Shown here in pieces: positions 56,830 through 64,000 of a DNA stretch of 64,000 bases. The stretch is from Jatrophihabitans cynanchi (GTDB lineage Bacteria; Actinomycetota; Actinomycetes; Mycobacteriales; Jatrophihabitantaceae), in assembly GCF_027247405.1 (NCBI RefSeq), contig NZ_CP097463.1, positions 2,356,001 through 2,420,000 of the forward strand, written 5' to 3'. How positions within the stretch are numbered: the first letter of the stretch is position 1; the number at the start of each line of letters is the position of its first letter. The notes below the pieces were generated by a model. It ran no database searches. It saw only the letters and a program-made list of their open reading frames with translations, and was not told the DNA's origin. The translations under genes were made by a program, and so were the position numbers.

Positions 56830-56846
56830 CGCTACTTTGAGTAGCG
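56830..56846. promoter_or_regulatory. TetR operator between thiolase and tetR
   Basis: CGCTAC (56830-56835) and GTAGCG (56841-56846) form a perfect dyad with TTTGA between. The right arm ends at the first base of the tetR GTG, so bound protein would block tetR initiation and could also cover the thiolase promoter. This is a candidate autoregulatory site. Confidence 0.6.
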
Positions 56847-57574
56847 TGAAGAATTCTGTGGCCGCGGTTACCAGCGACAAGCCCCCCGAGTCGGGTCAGG
56901 CTGCGCCGCGACCGGACGGCCGGCACTCCCGCTGGGACGCGCACCGCGCCACCCGGCGGGACGATCTGATCGCCGCCACGATCGCGGCGATCAGCGCGCA
57001 CGGCGCGAGCGTCGGCATGGACCAGATCGCCTCTTTCGCCAGGACCAGCAAGCCGGTGGTGTACCGCTACTTCGCCGACAAGACCGACCTCTACCGCGCG
57101 GTGAGCACCCGGCTGGTGCAGCGGGTGCTGGCGAGCCTGACCGCCGTGGCCGCGACCGACCCGCCGCCGCGCAAGCTGATCCACGCCGGCATCGACGCCT
57201 TCCTCGGTCTGGTGGAGCAGAGCCCGGAGCTGTACCGGTTCGTCACCCAGCACCCGCAGATCGACACCGCAGACGGCACCGTCGCCGACTTCAGCGCGGT
57301 GGTCGCCGACCTGCTCAACGAGCAGCTCGGCGGGCACCTGGAGCAGGGCCGGCTCGACCCGGCGTTCGCGCACCCGTGGGGCGAGGGCATCGTCGGCTTC
57401 ATCACCTCGGCCAGCCTGTGGTGGCTCGACCATCGGGACGCCATGACCCGGCAGCAGCTGACCGCCTACCTCGGCGCGTTGCTGTGGGGCGGGGCAGCGG
57501 GGGTGTACCAGTACGTGGGGGAGCCCGCCGACGCCCGGCCCGCTGCCGGGGTCTTCCCGCACCTGCCGGGTTAG
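56846..57574 (+). CDS. TetR-family regulator of fatty-acid genes
   Basis: A 242-residue regulator. After a disordered N-terminus of about 35 residues, the helix-turn-helix is MDQIASFARTSKPVVYRYFA. The ligand domain has conserved aromatic stretches (LYRFVTQHPQID, FITSASLWWLDHR) seen in acyl-CoA-responsive TetR proteins. GTG 56846 is chosen; GTG 56858 is possible, and neither has a ribosome-binding site. It is divergent from thiolase-fabG-maoC and 16 bases ahead of the acyl-CoA oxidase, so it probably governs both sides of this beta-oxidation-like locus. Confidence 0.88.
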   Translation: MKNSVAAVTSDKPPESGQAAPRPDGRHSRWDAHRATRRDDLIAATIAAISAHGASVGMDQIASFARTSKPVVYRYFADKTDLYRAVSTRLVQRVLASLTAVAATDPPPRKLIHAGIDAFLGLVEQSPELYRFVTQHPQIDTADGTVADFSAVVADLLNEQLGGHLEQGRLDPAFAHPWGEGIVGFITSASLWWLDHRDAMTRQQLTAYLGALLWGGAAGVYQYVGEPADARPAAGVFPHLPG

Positions 57575-57590
57575 CGAGTCCGGTGTCGCG

Positions 57591-59645
57591 ATGACCGAGC
57601 GAGCGCAGGCGCACCCGGGCGACGAGAACCCGGCAACAGAGCACCCAGCGGACGAGCAGCTGCCCGCGGCGCCCGATCCCGCAGTGCTGCGCGCGCACCT
57701 GGACGGCCGTTGGGCGCAGGCGCGCCGGAGCGCCCGGGAGCTCTTCGCCGACCCGCGGTTCGCGCCGCCCCCGATCGACGCCGACCTGGCCACGCACCGC
57801 GAGCGGGTGCTCGACCAGTTGCTGCTGCTCGTCGACGCGGGCGCGACCCAGGGCGGCTTCCCGTCCCGGTACGGCGGCGGCGACGACCTGGGCGGCTGGA
57901 TAACCGGGTTCGAGATGCTCGGGTTCGGCGACCTGTCGCTACTGGTGAAGGTGGGTGTGCAGTTCGGCCTGTTCGCCGGGGCGATCCTGCACCTGGGCAC
58001 CGAGCGACACCACCAGGCGTACCTGCAGGACGCGATCAACGCCCGGCTGCTCGGCTGCTTCGCGATGACCGAGACCGGGCACGGCTCGGACGTCGCGTCC
58101 GTGCGCACCACCGCCACCTACCACCCCGGGACGCGGGAGTTCGACGTCCACACCCCGTACGAAGCCGCCCGCAAGGACTACATCGGCAACGCCGGCGAGC
58201 ACGGCCGGCTGGCGGTCGTGTTCGCCCAGCTGATCACCGAGGGCGAGTCCAAGGGGGTGCACGCGCTGCTCGTCCCGATCCGCGACGAGCACGGCGAGCC
58301 GATGCCCGGCGTCCGGCTGCAGGACTGCGGGCCGAAGGCCGGCCTGAACGGCGTCGACAACGGCCGGATCTGGTTCGACCACGTGCGCGTGCCACGGGAG
58401 AACCTGCTCGATCGCTATGGCGAGGTGGACCCGGACGGCACCTACCGCACCCCGATCGCCAGCGCGTCACGCCGGTTCTTCACCATGCTCGGCACGCTGG
58501 TGCAGGGCCGGATCAGCGTCGGCGGCGCGGCCGGCAGCGCCACCAAGCTCGCGCTCACCATCGCGATCCGCTACGGCCTGGTCCGCCGGCAGTTCGCCCC
58601 GCCCGGGGGCGCGGAGATCGTGGTGCTCGACTACCTGGCGCACCAGCGCAGGCTGTTCCCCGCGCTGGCCAGGACGTACGCGCTGCACTTCGCCCAGGCC
58701 GAACTGGTCGAGCTGCTGCACGAGACGACACCCGGCCCGGACGCGCGGCCGGACGCGAACGGTCTGCCCGCCGAGGACCCGCGCCGCCGCCAGCTGGAGG
58801 CACACGCCGCCGGGCTGAAGGCGGTCGGGACGTGGCACGCGACCCGGACGATCCAGGCCTGCCGCGAGGCGTGCGGCGGCGCGGGGTACCTGAGCGAGAA
58901 CCGGCTGCCGGGCCTGAAGGCCGACACCGACGTGTTCACCACGTTCGAGGGCGACAACACGGTGCTGCTCCAGCTGCTGGCCAAGGAGTTGCTCACCGGC
59001 TTCGCCGAGCACTTCGGTGAGCTGGACCTGCTCGGGACGGTCCGGTTCGTCGCCGACCAGACGGTCGAGACCGTTCTGGAGCGGGTGGGTGGCCGGCTGC
59101 TGCTGCAGCGGTTGCGCGATGTCGGCCCGTCCGCCGGCGACGAGGGCAGCATGCTGGGCCACGATTGGCAGCTGGAGCTGTTCGACTGGCGGGCCAGGCA
59201 CCTGCTGGAGACGCTCGCCCGCCGGTTGCGCGCGGCGGCCGGTGGCGGCGACAGCACCGCGGCCTTCGCCGTGTTCAACGCCGCGCAGGATCACCTGCTC
59301 GCCGCCGCGCAGGCACACGTGGACACACTTCTGTTGCGCGCCTTCCTCGCCGGCATCGAGGCACTGCCGGCCGGCGCGGAACGCGACCTGCTGGACCTGC
59401 TCTGCGACCTGTTCGCCCTGTCCACGATCGAGGCCGACCGCGGCTGGGTGCAGGAGCACGGCCGGCTCACCGCCGCCCGGTCGAAGGCGGTCGTGGCCGC
59501 GGTGAACGAGCTGTGTCGCCGGCTCCGCCCGCACGCGGCCACCCTGGTCGACGCGTTCGGCATCCCGGACCAGGCCATTGCCGCCCCGATCGCCCAGGGT
59601 GCCGAGCTGGCCCGTCAGCAGCAGCTGCACGATCCCGGCGGCTGA
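57591..59645 (+). CDS. Acyl-CoA oxidase-like / acyl-CoA dehydrogenase family enzyme
   Basis: A 684-residue FAD enzyme with acyl-CoA oxidase architecture. CFAMTETGHGSDVASVRTTA is the flavin-binding loop, followed by KDYIGNAGEHGRLAVVFAQL. CREACGGAGYLSENRLPGL and FTTFEGDNTVLLQLLAKELL, with the catalytic Glu, are typical of peroxisomal-type oxidases rather than short dehydrogenases, and the C-terminal all-helical domain matches. Direct oxidation of acyl-CoA with oxygen to peroxide and enoyl-CoA is expected. It is transcribed with the TetR gene. Whether the activity is oxidase or dehydrogenase cannot be fixed by sequence alone. Confidence 0.9.
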   Translation: MTERAQAHPGDENPATEHPADEQLPAAPDPAVLRAHLDGRWAQARRSARELFADPRFAPPPIDADLATHRERVLDQLLLLVDAGATQGGFPSRYGGGDDLGGWITGFEMLGFGDLSLLVKVGVQFGLFAGAILHLGTERHHQAYLQDAINARLLGCFAMTETGHGSDVASVRTTATYHPGTREFDVHTPYEAARKDYIGNAGEHGRLAVVFAQLITEGESKGVHALLVPIRDEHGEPMPGVRLQDCGPKAGLNGVDNGRIWFDHVRVPRENLLDRYGEVDPDGTYRTPIASASRRFFTMLGTLVQGRISVGGAAGSATKLALTIAIRYGLVRRQFAPPGGAEIVVLDYLAHQRRLFPALARTYALHFAQAELVELLHETTPGPDARPDANGLPAEDPRRRQLEAHAAGLKAVGTWHATRTIQACREACGGAGYLSENRLPGLKADTDVFTTFEGDNTVLLQLLAKELLTGFAEHFGELDLLGTVRFVADQTVETVLERVGGRLLLQRLRDVGPSAGDEGSMLGHDWQLELFDWRARHLLETLARRLRAAAGGGDSTAAFAVFNAAQDHLLAAAQAHVDTLLLRAFLAGIEALPAGAERDLLDLLCDLFALSTIEADRGWVQEHGRLTAARSKAVVAAVNELCRRLRPHAATLVDAFGIPDQAIAAPIAQGAELARQQQLHDPGG

Positions 59646-59693
59646 GCACTCCCGGCGCGCACAGCCGGGGGGCGGTTCGCCGACCTGTCGCCG

Positions 59694-59716
59694 TGATGTA
59701 TCGTCTTGATACATCA
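59694..59716. promoter_or_regulatory. PadR operator upstream of padR-ino1
   Basis: TGATGTATC (59694-59702) and GATACATCA (59708-59716) form a perfect nine-base dyad with a five-base centre, containing the ATGTAT...ATACAT core typical of PadR boxes. It ends 23 bases before the padR start, where a bound repressor would block the operon. Confidence 0.8.
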
Positions 59717-59739
59717 CGACGAGATAGGGGGCCGGTCAC

Positions 59740-60291
59740 ATGCTGGAGATCGCCGTCCTCGGGCTGCTGGGCGAGAGCCCGATGCACGGGTACGAGCTCC
59801 GCAAGCGGCTGTCCACCCTGCTCGGAACGTTCCGGGCCTTTTCCTACGGTTCGCTCTACCCCACCCTGCGGCGTCTGTCCGAGGCCGGATGGATCTCCGA
59901 GGAGGAGCCGATCGAGCCGCCGAGCGGGGCACGGTCGCGACGCGGCAAGCGGGTGTACCGGTTGACGGCCGAGGGCAAGGAACACCTGGCCGACCTGCTG
60001 GCCGAGGTGGGCCCGGACGCGTTCGACGACGACGGGTTCGGCGCCCGGTTGGCGTTCTTCGCCCAGACCCGCTCCGACATCCGGCTGCAGGTCCTGGAGG
60101 GCCGACGCCGGCGGGTGGAGGAGCAGCGGGACGGCATGAAGAGCACCCTCGCACGCACCGGTGAGCGGCTGGACCGCTACACCCGGGAACTGCACGAGCA
60201 CGGCCTGGAGTCGGTGGATCGCGAGGTCCGCTGGCTCACCGAGCTCATCGAACACGAACGGTCCGGAACCGAACGGGGCAACGAGCGATGA
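59740..60291 (+). CDS. PadR-family regulator
   Basis: A 183-residue winged-helix regulator. The N-terminus [39 protein letters not shown] and [17 protein letters not shown] show the PadR fold, and the C-terminal coiled helix (about residues 115-178) mediates dimerisation. The gene begins 94 bases after the oxidase stop and its stop ATGA overlaps a potential upstream start of the ino1 frame. In M. tuberculosis a PadR-type gene also sits next to ino1 (Rv0047c-Rv0046c), so a role in inositol synthesis control is likely. Confidence 0.92.
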   Translation: MLEIAVLGLLGESPMHGYELRKRLSTLLGTFRAFSYGSLYPTLRRLSEAGWISEEEPIEPPSGARSRRGKRVYRLTAEGKEHLADLLAEVGPDAFDDDGFGARLAFFAQTRSDIRLQVLEGRRRRVEEQRDGMKSTLARTGERLDRYTRELHEHGLESVDREVRWLTELIEHERSGTERGNER

Positions 60292-60338
60292 GTTCGCACC
60301 ATCCAGCAAGCAGTCACAACCATGAAGGAGGAGCCCTG

Positions 60339-61439
60339 ATGGGTTCAGAGAACAAGGGCGGTCCCATCAGGGTCGCCATCGTCGGCGTCGGAAACTGCGC
60401 GTCGTCGCTGGTTCAGGGCGTCCACTTCTACCGCGACGCCGACCCGAGCGGGAAGGTGCCCGGGCTCATGCACGTCGAGTTCGGCCCGTACCACGTCCGC
60501 GACATCCAGTTCGTGGCCGCGTTCGACGTCGACGCCAAGAAGGTCGGCCTCGACCTGTCGCAGGCGATCAACGCGAGCGAGAACAACACCATCAAGATCT
60601 GCGACGTACCGCAACTGGACATCCCGGTGCAGCGGGGCCACACCCTCGACGGCCTCGGCAAGTACTACCGCGAGACCATCACCGAGTCCGACGAGCAGCC
60701 GGTGGACATCGTCCAGGTGCTCAAGGACAAGCAGGTCGACGTCCTCATCTCCTACCTGCCGGTGGGCTCGGAGCAGGCTGACAAGTTCTACGCGCAGTGC
60801 GCGATCGACGCCAAGGTGGCGTTCGTCAACGCACTGCCGGTGTTCATCGCCTCCGACCCGGTGTGGGCCAAGAAGTTCACCGACGCCGGCGTCCCGATCG
60901 TGGGCGACGACATCAAGTCGCAGGTCGGCGCGACCATCACGCACCGCGTGCTGACCAAGCTGTTCGAGGACCGTGGCGTCGAGGTGCAGCGCACCTACCA
61001 GCTCAACGTCGGCGGCAACATGGACTTCAAGAACATGCTCGAGCGCGACCGCCTGGAGTCCAAGAAGATCTCCAAGACGCAGTCGGTCACCTCGCAGATC
61101 CCGGACCGCGACCTCGGTGCCCGCAACGTGCACATCGGCCCGTCCGACTACGTCGCGTGGCTGGACGACCGCAAGTGGGCGTTCATCCGGCTGGAGGGCA
61201 AGACCTTCGGTGACGTGCCGCTGAACCTGGAGTACAAGCTCGAGGTCTGGGACTCCCCCAACTCGGCCGGCATCATCATCGACGCGCTGCGCGCCGCGAA
61301 GATCGCCAAGGACCGCGGGATCGGCGGCCCGATCCTGTCCGCGTCCAGCTACTTCATGAAGTCACCGCCCGTGCAGTACTTCGACGACGAGGCCCGCAAG
61401 GCCGTGCAGGACTTCATCGACGGGACCGTCGAGCGGTAG
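60339..61439 (+). CDS. ino1: Inositol-3-phosphate synthase
   Basis: A 366-residue NAD-dependent enzyme converting glucose-6-phosphate to 1L-myo-inositol-1-phosphate, feeding phosphatidylinositol lipids and mycothiol. [20 protein letters not shown] binds [23 protein letters not shown] and [20 protein letters not shown] are conserved, and [12 protein letters not shown] with the catalytic Lys region KISKT follows. ATG 60339 is supported by GGAGGAG five bases upstream; the frame opens 17 codons earlier at the ATG overlapping the padR stop. It is co-transcribed with padR and ends in a strong hairpin. Confidence 0.97.
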   Translation: MGSENKGGPIRVAIVGVGNCASSLVQGVHFYRDADPSGKVPGLMHVEFGPYHVRDIQFVAAFDVDAKKVGLDLSQAINASENNTIKICDVPQLDIPVQRGHTLDGLGKYYRETITESDEQPVDIVQVLKDKQVDVLISYLPVGSEQADKFYAQCAIDAKVAFVNALPVFIASDPVWAKKFTDAGVPIVGDDIKSQVGATITHRVLTKLFEDRGVEVQRTYQLNVGGNMDFKNMLERDRLESKKISKTQSVTSQIPDRDLGARNVHIGPSDYVAWLDDRKWAFIRLEGKTFGDVPLNLEYKLEVWDSPNSAGIIIDALRAAKIAKDRGIGGPILSASSYFMKSPPVQYFDDEARKAVQDFIDGTVER

Positions 61440-61459
61440 TTCTGCATCTCGCGCCCCAC

Positions 61460-61509
61460 TCGAAAGCCCGGACCACCCTGAAGAACGCGGTGGATCCGGG
61501 CTTTCGAGC
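61460..61509 (+). terminator. Strong stem-loop terminator after ino1
   Basis: Arms 61460-61478 and 61490-61509 pair over 19 bases, with a single bulged A and an 11-base loop. They begin 21 bases after the ino1 stop and contain CTCGAAAGCCCGGA. No T-run follows. Confidence 0.88.
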
Positions 61510-61575
61510 GCAACGGTTCCGGCCCGCGCGGGCGTCTCTTCGCGCAGCGGCCCTCGCGTCGTTAGGGTGGCCGCC

Positions 61576-62022
61576 ATGACGGTTCCGTCCGATTTCGACA
61601 GGCTCCGGTCGTTCTCGCTGCCGCCCGATCCGCATGCGCTGGTCGAGGCGGCGCGGGCCAGGGCGGACCGGCTGGCCGGGTTGCGTGAGCAGTTGGGCGC
61701 CCTGCTCGGCCGTGCCGCCACCGACGACGGCTACATCGCCGCGGCCTGGGACGGCACCGGGCTGCACGAACTCACTCTGGAGCCGCGGGCCATGCGGCTG
61801 CCGTCCGAGGACCTCGCGGCGGCGATCGTGACCGTCAGCCGGTGCGCTCGCGAGGACTACGACCGGCAGCGCAGCGAGCTGCTCGCCGAGACCGGCGCGC
61901 TGCCCGAGGTCGACCTGGAGCAGAGCCGGGCCCGGCTGGCCGAACTGCAGGAGAGCTTCCGCAGCGGCACTGGCGACCTGCTGGCCCTGTTCGAGCGGTT
62001 CCGGGCGCAGTCCGGCCGCTGA
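61576..62022 (+). CDS. YbaB/EbfC-like DNA-binding family protein
   Basis: A 148-residue cytoplasmic protein. Its arrangement, a helical N-terminus, an amphipathic central sheet (GYIAAAWDGTGLHELTLEPR) and a long C-terminal helix, resembles the YbaB/EbfC nucleoid-associated fold often seen next to WXG100 genes in actinobacteria. TAGGGT at 61563-61568, seven bases before the ATG, points to a leaderless transcript. It is convergent with a WXG100-type pair. The assignment is by pattern; function unknown. Confidence 0.65.
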   Translation: MTVPSDFDRLRSFSLPPDPHALVEAARARADRLAGLREQLGALLGRAATDDGYIAAAWDGTGLHELTLEPRAMRLPSEDLAAAIVTVSRCAREDYDRQRSELLAETGALPEVDLEQSRARLAELQESFRSGTGDLLALFERFRAQSGR

Positions 62023-62030
62023 GGCCCCCC

Positions 62031-62873
62031 TCAGCGCGAGGAGTCGATCGGGGCGCTCGCCCGGTCCGGGATCGACTCGCCGGTGACGACGTCGGTGATC
62101 CCGAGTGCCCGCACCACCGTGCCGAAGCCACCGGCGAACGGGTTGCCGTAGACCTTGCCGACGCCCTCCTGGTAGAGCTTGGCGACCAAGCCCGCAGTGA
62201 TCGTGCCGACGCCGTCGACGGTGGCCTGCGCGAGATCGGTGAGCGCGTCGTGGTCGCCCATCGCGAACTGAACGCCGACGTCTCCGGCGAGGAACGCACC
62301 GATGCCGGCCGCCAGCGCGGCGTCCAGCGTCAGCATCGCCGACTCCAGCTCGGCCATCGACATCTCGCACTCGATCGCGTACAGCAGCGCGTCGGCCTCC
62401 AGCGCCTCCGAGGCGCCCAGGTTTCCGACCACCGAGGCCATCGCGGCGAGGATCGCGCCCATGAAGGTCAGCAGGCCGGTGGCCATGACCGCGGCGATCG
62501 ACACGATGATGAACAGCGAGACGGCGCTGATGATCAGGGCGATGCCGACCGTGCAGGCGAAGACCTGCCCGACCATCAGCTCGCGGATGTAGTCGGCGAC
62601 CTTCGCGCTGTACGCCTCCTGGTCGGGTCCCTCCCAGCCGGTCGCGGCGACGGAGTTGTTCACGCCTTCGGCCGCGGTGACGGCATCGCCCAGATGCTGG
62701 GCCACCTGCAACCAGGCCATCCCTGCCTCGTACTGCGCACCGGGGTCGGACTGCAGCTTGTAGAACTCCCCGGCCAGCGCCCAGGCGTCCGGGATGACAC
62801 AGGCCGCGGTCGTGGTGCCGATCAGCGCGAACTCGGCCAGGTACTTGCCGGCGTCCAGCGGGCTGCCGCTCAT
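62031..62873 (-). CDS. WXG100-like type VII secretion-associated membrane protein
   Basis: A 280-residue protein. The N-terminal half resembles an ESX/WXG100 helical hairpin, with ATGWEGPDQEAYSAKVADYI in the turn (W-E-G in place of W-x-G) near residue 80. Hydrophobic segments follow (VFACTVGIALIISAVSLFII, then VSIAAVMATGLLTFMGAILA), and a soluble C-terminal part ends DVVTGESIPDRASAPIDSSR. Together with the preceding 100-residue WXG100 gene (TGATG overlap), it looks like a secreted or membrane-embedded T7SS substrate pair. No ESX core gene is in the window. Confidence 0.65.
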   Translation of the reverse strand: MSGSPLDAGKYLAEFALIGTTTAACVIPDAWALAGEFYKLQSDPGAQYEAGMAWLQVAQHLGDAVTAAEGVNNSVAATGWEGPDQEAYSAKVADYIRELMVGQVFACTVGIALIISAVSLFIIVSIAAVMATGLLTFMGAILAAMASVVGNLGASEALEADALLYAIECEMSMAELESAMLTLDAALAAGIGAFLAGDVGVQFAMGDHDALTDLAQATVDGVGTITAGLVAKLYQEGVGKVYGNPFAGGFGTVVRALGITDVVTGESIPDRASAPIDSSR

Positions 62874-63175
62874 CAGCCGCCCCCACCCGGCTTGATCGTG
62901 CTCTTGTGCTCGGCGGCGTCCCAGTCCGCCGCTGTCTTGTTGAGCCGGGCGGCGAACTCCCCGGCGTTCTGCGCCTTGCGGTCCAGGTCGCGATTCTCGA
63001 AGTTCCACGCCTCGACATAGACGATCGCGAGCGGGATGTGCACGTTGGTGAAGTTCGAGTACTCGATCGAGCGGGCCTGCCCGAGGGCGCTCGTCGCCTT
63101 CGCCAGGTGCGCGGCGACCTCGGTCTCGAACCGGCCCGCGACCGCCCGCAGCGCGTCGGTGTCCACTGTCGCCAA
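62873..63175 (-). CDS. WXG100-like protein
   Basis: A 100-residue all-helical protein of the size of ESAT-6-like WXG100 members. VDTDALRAVAGRFETEVAAH begins helix 1, and the turn is weak (AWNFENRDLDRKA), so the canonical WxG is replaced by a W-N-F variation. The tail ends in Gly-rich KPGGGG. TTG 63175 with GGGAG eight bases before it is preferred over GTG 63166. It overlaps the start of the next gene (TGATG). It probably pairs with that protein as a T7SS-type heterodimer; this is inferred. Confidence 0.6.
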   Translation of the reverse strand: MATVDTDALRAVAGRFETEVAAHLAKATSALGQARSIEYSNFTNVHIPLAIVYVEAWNFENRDLDRKAQNAGEFAARLNKTAADWDAAEHKSTIKPGGGG

Positions 63176-63242
63176 CGCGACGGCTCCCTTCCTGCACGGC
63201 CGGGCCAGCAGCCACCCTGCGTGCCCCTGCGAGAATCCCCGC

Positions 63243-63845
63243 GTGATCGATCTGCTCACTATGCCCCACGTACGCGTCGGCCTAACGGTCGAATCCGCCC
63301 GCAGCGCCGCGCCCTCGTTCGAGCTCACCGACGAGGACGACCGGCTCCTGGCATGCGCGGCGGTGCGTCCGCTCTCGGCATGGAAGCGGCTGCGCAGGTC
63401 GCTGTCGACCCGCGCGCGGTTCGGTTTCGTCATCGACCTGCGCGACCCGCACGACGGACTGGTCCTCACCATCACCAAGGCGCGCGACAGCATCCTGCGC
63501 GGCCCACTACGGGTGAGTGCGGCTCTGGCCGACGGCACGCCCGTCGGCACCGCGCGGCAGCGCGCGCCGTTCGCGCACCTGCGGCTGTGTGACGCGGCCG
63601 GGGCGGTGCTGGCCGAGGCCACCCGGACGCTGCCGAGCGGGTTCGACCTGGCCCGCCCGGACGGCGCGGTCGTCGCGACCGTCGACGTCCGCACCGTGGG
63701 CGTGCGTCAGGCGCTCGCCGGCGGCGCCTACCTGCGCGGCTACTCGCTGCGCTTCGGTGCGGGCACACCCGTCTCGGTGCGGGCGCTGACGCTCGGCGCC
63801 GTCCTGTGCCGCGACGTGCAGCTGCGCCCGTCAGGTGCCCGCTAG
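63243..63845 (+). CDS. LURP-one-related/tubby-C2-like protein
   Basis: A 200-residue protein rich in beta-strand patterns (FGFVIDLRDPHDGLVLTITK, then GPLRVSAALADGTPVGTARQ), which resembles the LURP-one/tubby-like barrel found in some bacterial proteins. Nothing catalytic is visible. GTG 63243 is chosen as the start. The N-terminus MIDLLTMPHVRVGLTVES may be partly disordered. It is divergent from the WXG100 gene and overlaps the convergent methyltransferase end by 15 bases. The family assignment is tentative. Confidence 0.5.
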   Translation: MIDLLTMPHVRVGLTVESARSAAPSFELTDEDDRLLACAAVRPLSAWKRLRRSLSTRARFGFVIDLRDPHDGLVLTITKARDSILRGPLRVSAALADGTPVGTARQRAPFAHLRLCDAAGAVLAEATRTLPSGFDLARPDGAVVATVDVRTVGVRQALAGGAYLRGYSLRFGAGTPVSVRALTLGAVLCRDVQLRPSGAR

Positions 63846-64000
63846 CGTCCGGACGTCCACCCGATCGGGGCCGAGCCGCGCGCGCATCACCGTGACCGCC
63901 TCGGGGTTGCTGTCGACCAGCACGAAGCGCCGGTCCAGCGAGCGGGCCACCGCGCCGAGGGTGCCGCTGCCGGCGAAGCAGTCGAGCACCCAGTCGCCGG
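63831..64000 (-). CDS. DNA methyltransferase, C-terminal end
   Basis: The last 55 codons of a longer gene that enters from beyond base 64000. The visible part reads GDWVLDCFAGSGTLGAVARS, the S-adenosylmethionine-binding motif I (DxFxGSG) typical of N6-adenine/N4-cytosine methyltransferases of beta class, where this motif lies close to the C-terminus, then FVLVDSNPEAVTVMRARLG. It ends 15 bases inside the convergent plus-strand gene. Whether it belongs to a restriction-modification or other system cannot be told from the fragment. Confidence 0.75.
   Translation of the reverse strand, partial: GDWVLDCFAGSGTLGAVARSLDRRFVLVDSNPEAVTVMRARLGPDRVDVRTLAGT

Noticed and set aside
63831-64000. Restriction-modification or defence island at the right edge
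   Set aside because: Only the tail of a methyltransferase is visible; partners, if any, are outside the window.

Overview
This window is a chromosomal segment of a high-GC actinobacterium. Supporting signs are the very high G+C content, a BldC regulator, a DUF3073 protein, a mycothiol-dependent isomerase-type enzyme, WXG100 proteins, inositol-3-phosphate synthase, FurA-KatG, and gene neighbourhoods that match Mycobacterium tuberculosis (glpD1-tetR-flavoprotein-diacylglycerol kinase; MaoC-FabG4-FadA2-like; FadE5-like). Many genes have a TANNNT hexamer 6-7 bases before the start codon and no Shine-Dalgarno sequence, the mark of leaderless actinobacterial transcripts. A Mycobacteriales/Frankiales-type lineage is likely; the genus cannot be fixed from the sequence. 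There is no rRNA, no transposase, no CRISPR array and no prophage.

Layout. 0-2.8 kb: DUF488 fragment, acyl-CoA synthetase, bldC and DUF3073. 2.8-10.7 kb: de novo purine genes purF-purM and purS-purQ-purL with a mycothiol-dependent-type enzyme, interrupted by an FTR1-like membrane protein and a small partner. 10.7-18.8 kb: a surface glycopolymer locus (nucleotidyltransferase, GT2/CDP-glycerol-type polymerase, Stealth phosphotransferase, sulfotransferase-like protein, LCP ligase). 18.8-22.6 kb: aldehyde dehydrogenase, FMN reductase with MarR, then purC, which lies about 11 kb from purS. 22.7-24.1 kb: a 55-residue secreted peptide gene with a Trp-Trp-Trp end, divergent from a LuxR-type regulator. 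24-29 kb: lipoprotein, tRNA-Ser, azoreductase/MarR, katG-furA. 29-34 kb: glpD-tetR divergent from an FAD-linked oxidase and a diacylglycerol kinase.

34-46 kb: cyclic-nucleotide-binding protein, an intergenic repeat array, tyrosine phosphatase, FadE5-like dehydrogenase, cell-wall hydrolase, serA, GlsB-family protein, dioxygenase-like protein/MarR, lytic transglycosylase, tRNA-Gly, DUF885 peptidase-like protein. 45-53.3 kb: haloalkane dehalogenase, dcd, ilvE, then a TetR-controlled Baeyer-Villiger monooxygenase/SDR/esterase operon, a broken GNAT gene, and MarR/cupin. 53.3-61.5 kb: MaoC-FabG-thiolase divergent from TetR-acyl-CoA oxidase, then PadR-ino1. 61.5-64 kb: YbaB-like and WXG100-type proteins, a LURP-like protein, and the end of a DNA methyltransferase.

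Main themes are purine synthesis, fatty-acid and lipid metabolism, envelope glycopolymer assembly and redox/xenobiotic metabolism. Four divergent MarR/redox-type modules each carry their own palindromic TTGA...TCAA operators. Two intergenic repeat families stand out: 31-32 bp units that contain the stop codon of the upstream gene (6.4 and 34.5 kb), and a nested GAGTGGCG palindrome (35.8 and 50.0 kb) that in one copy encodes the C-terminus of the monooxygenase.
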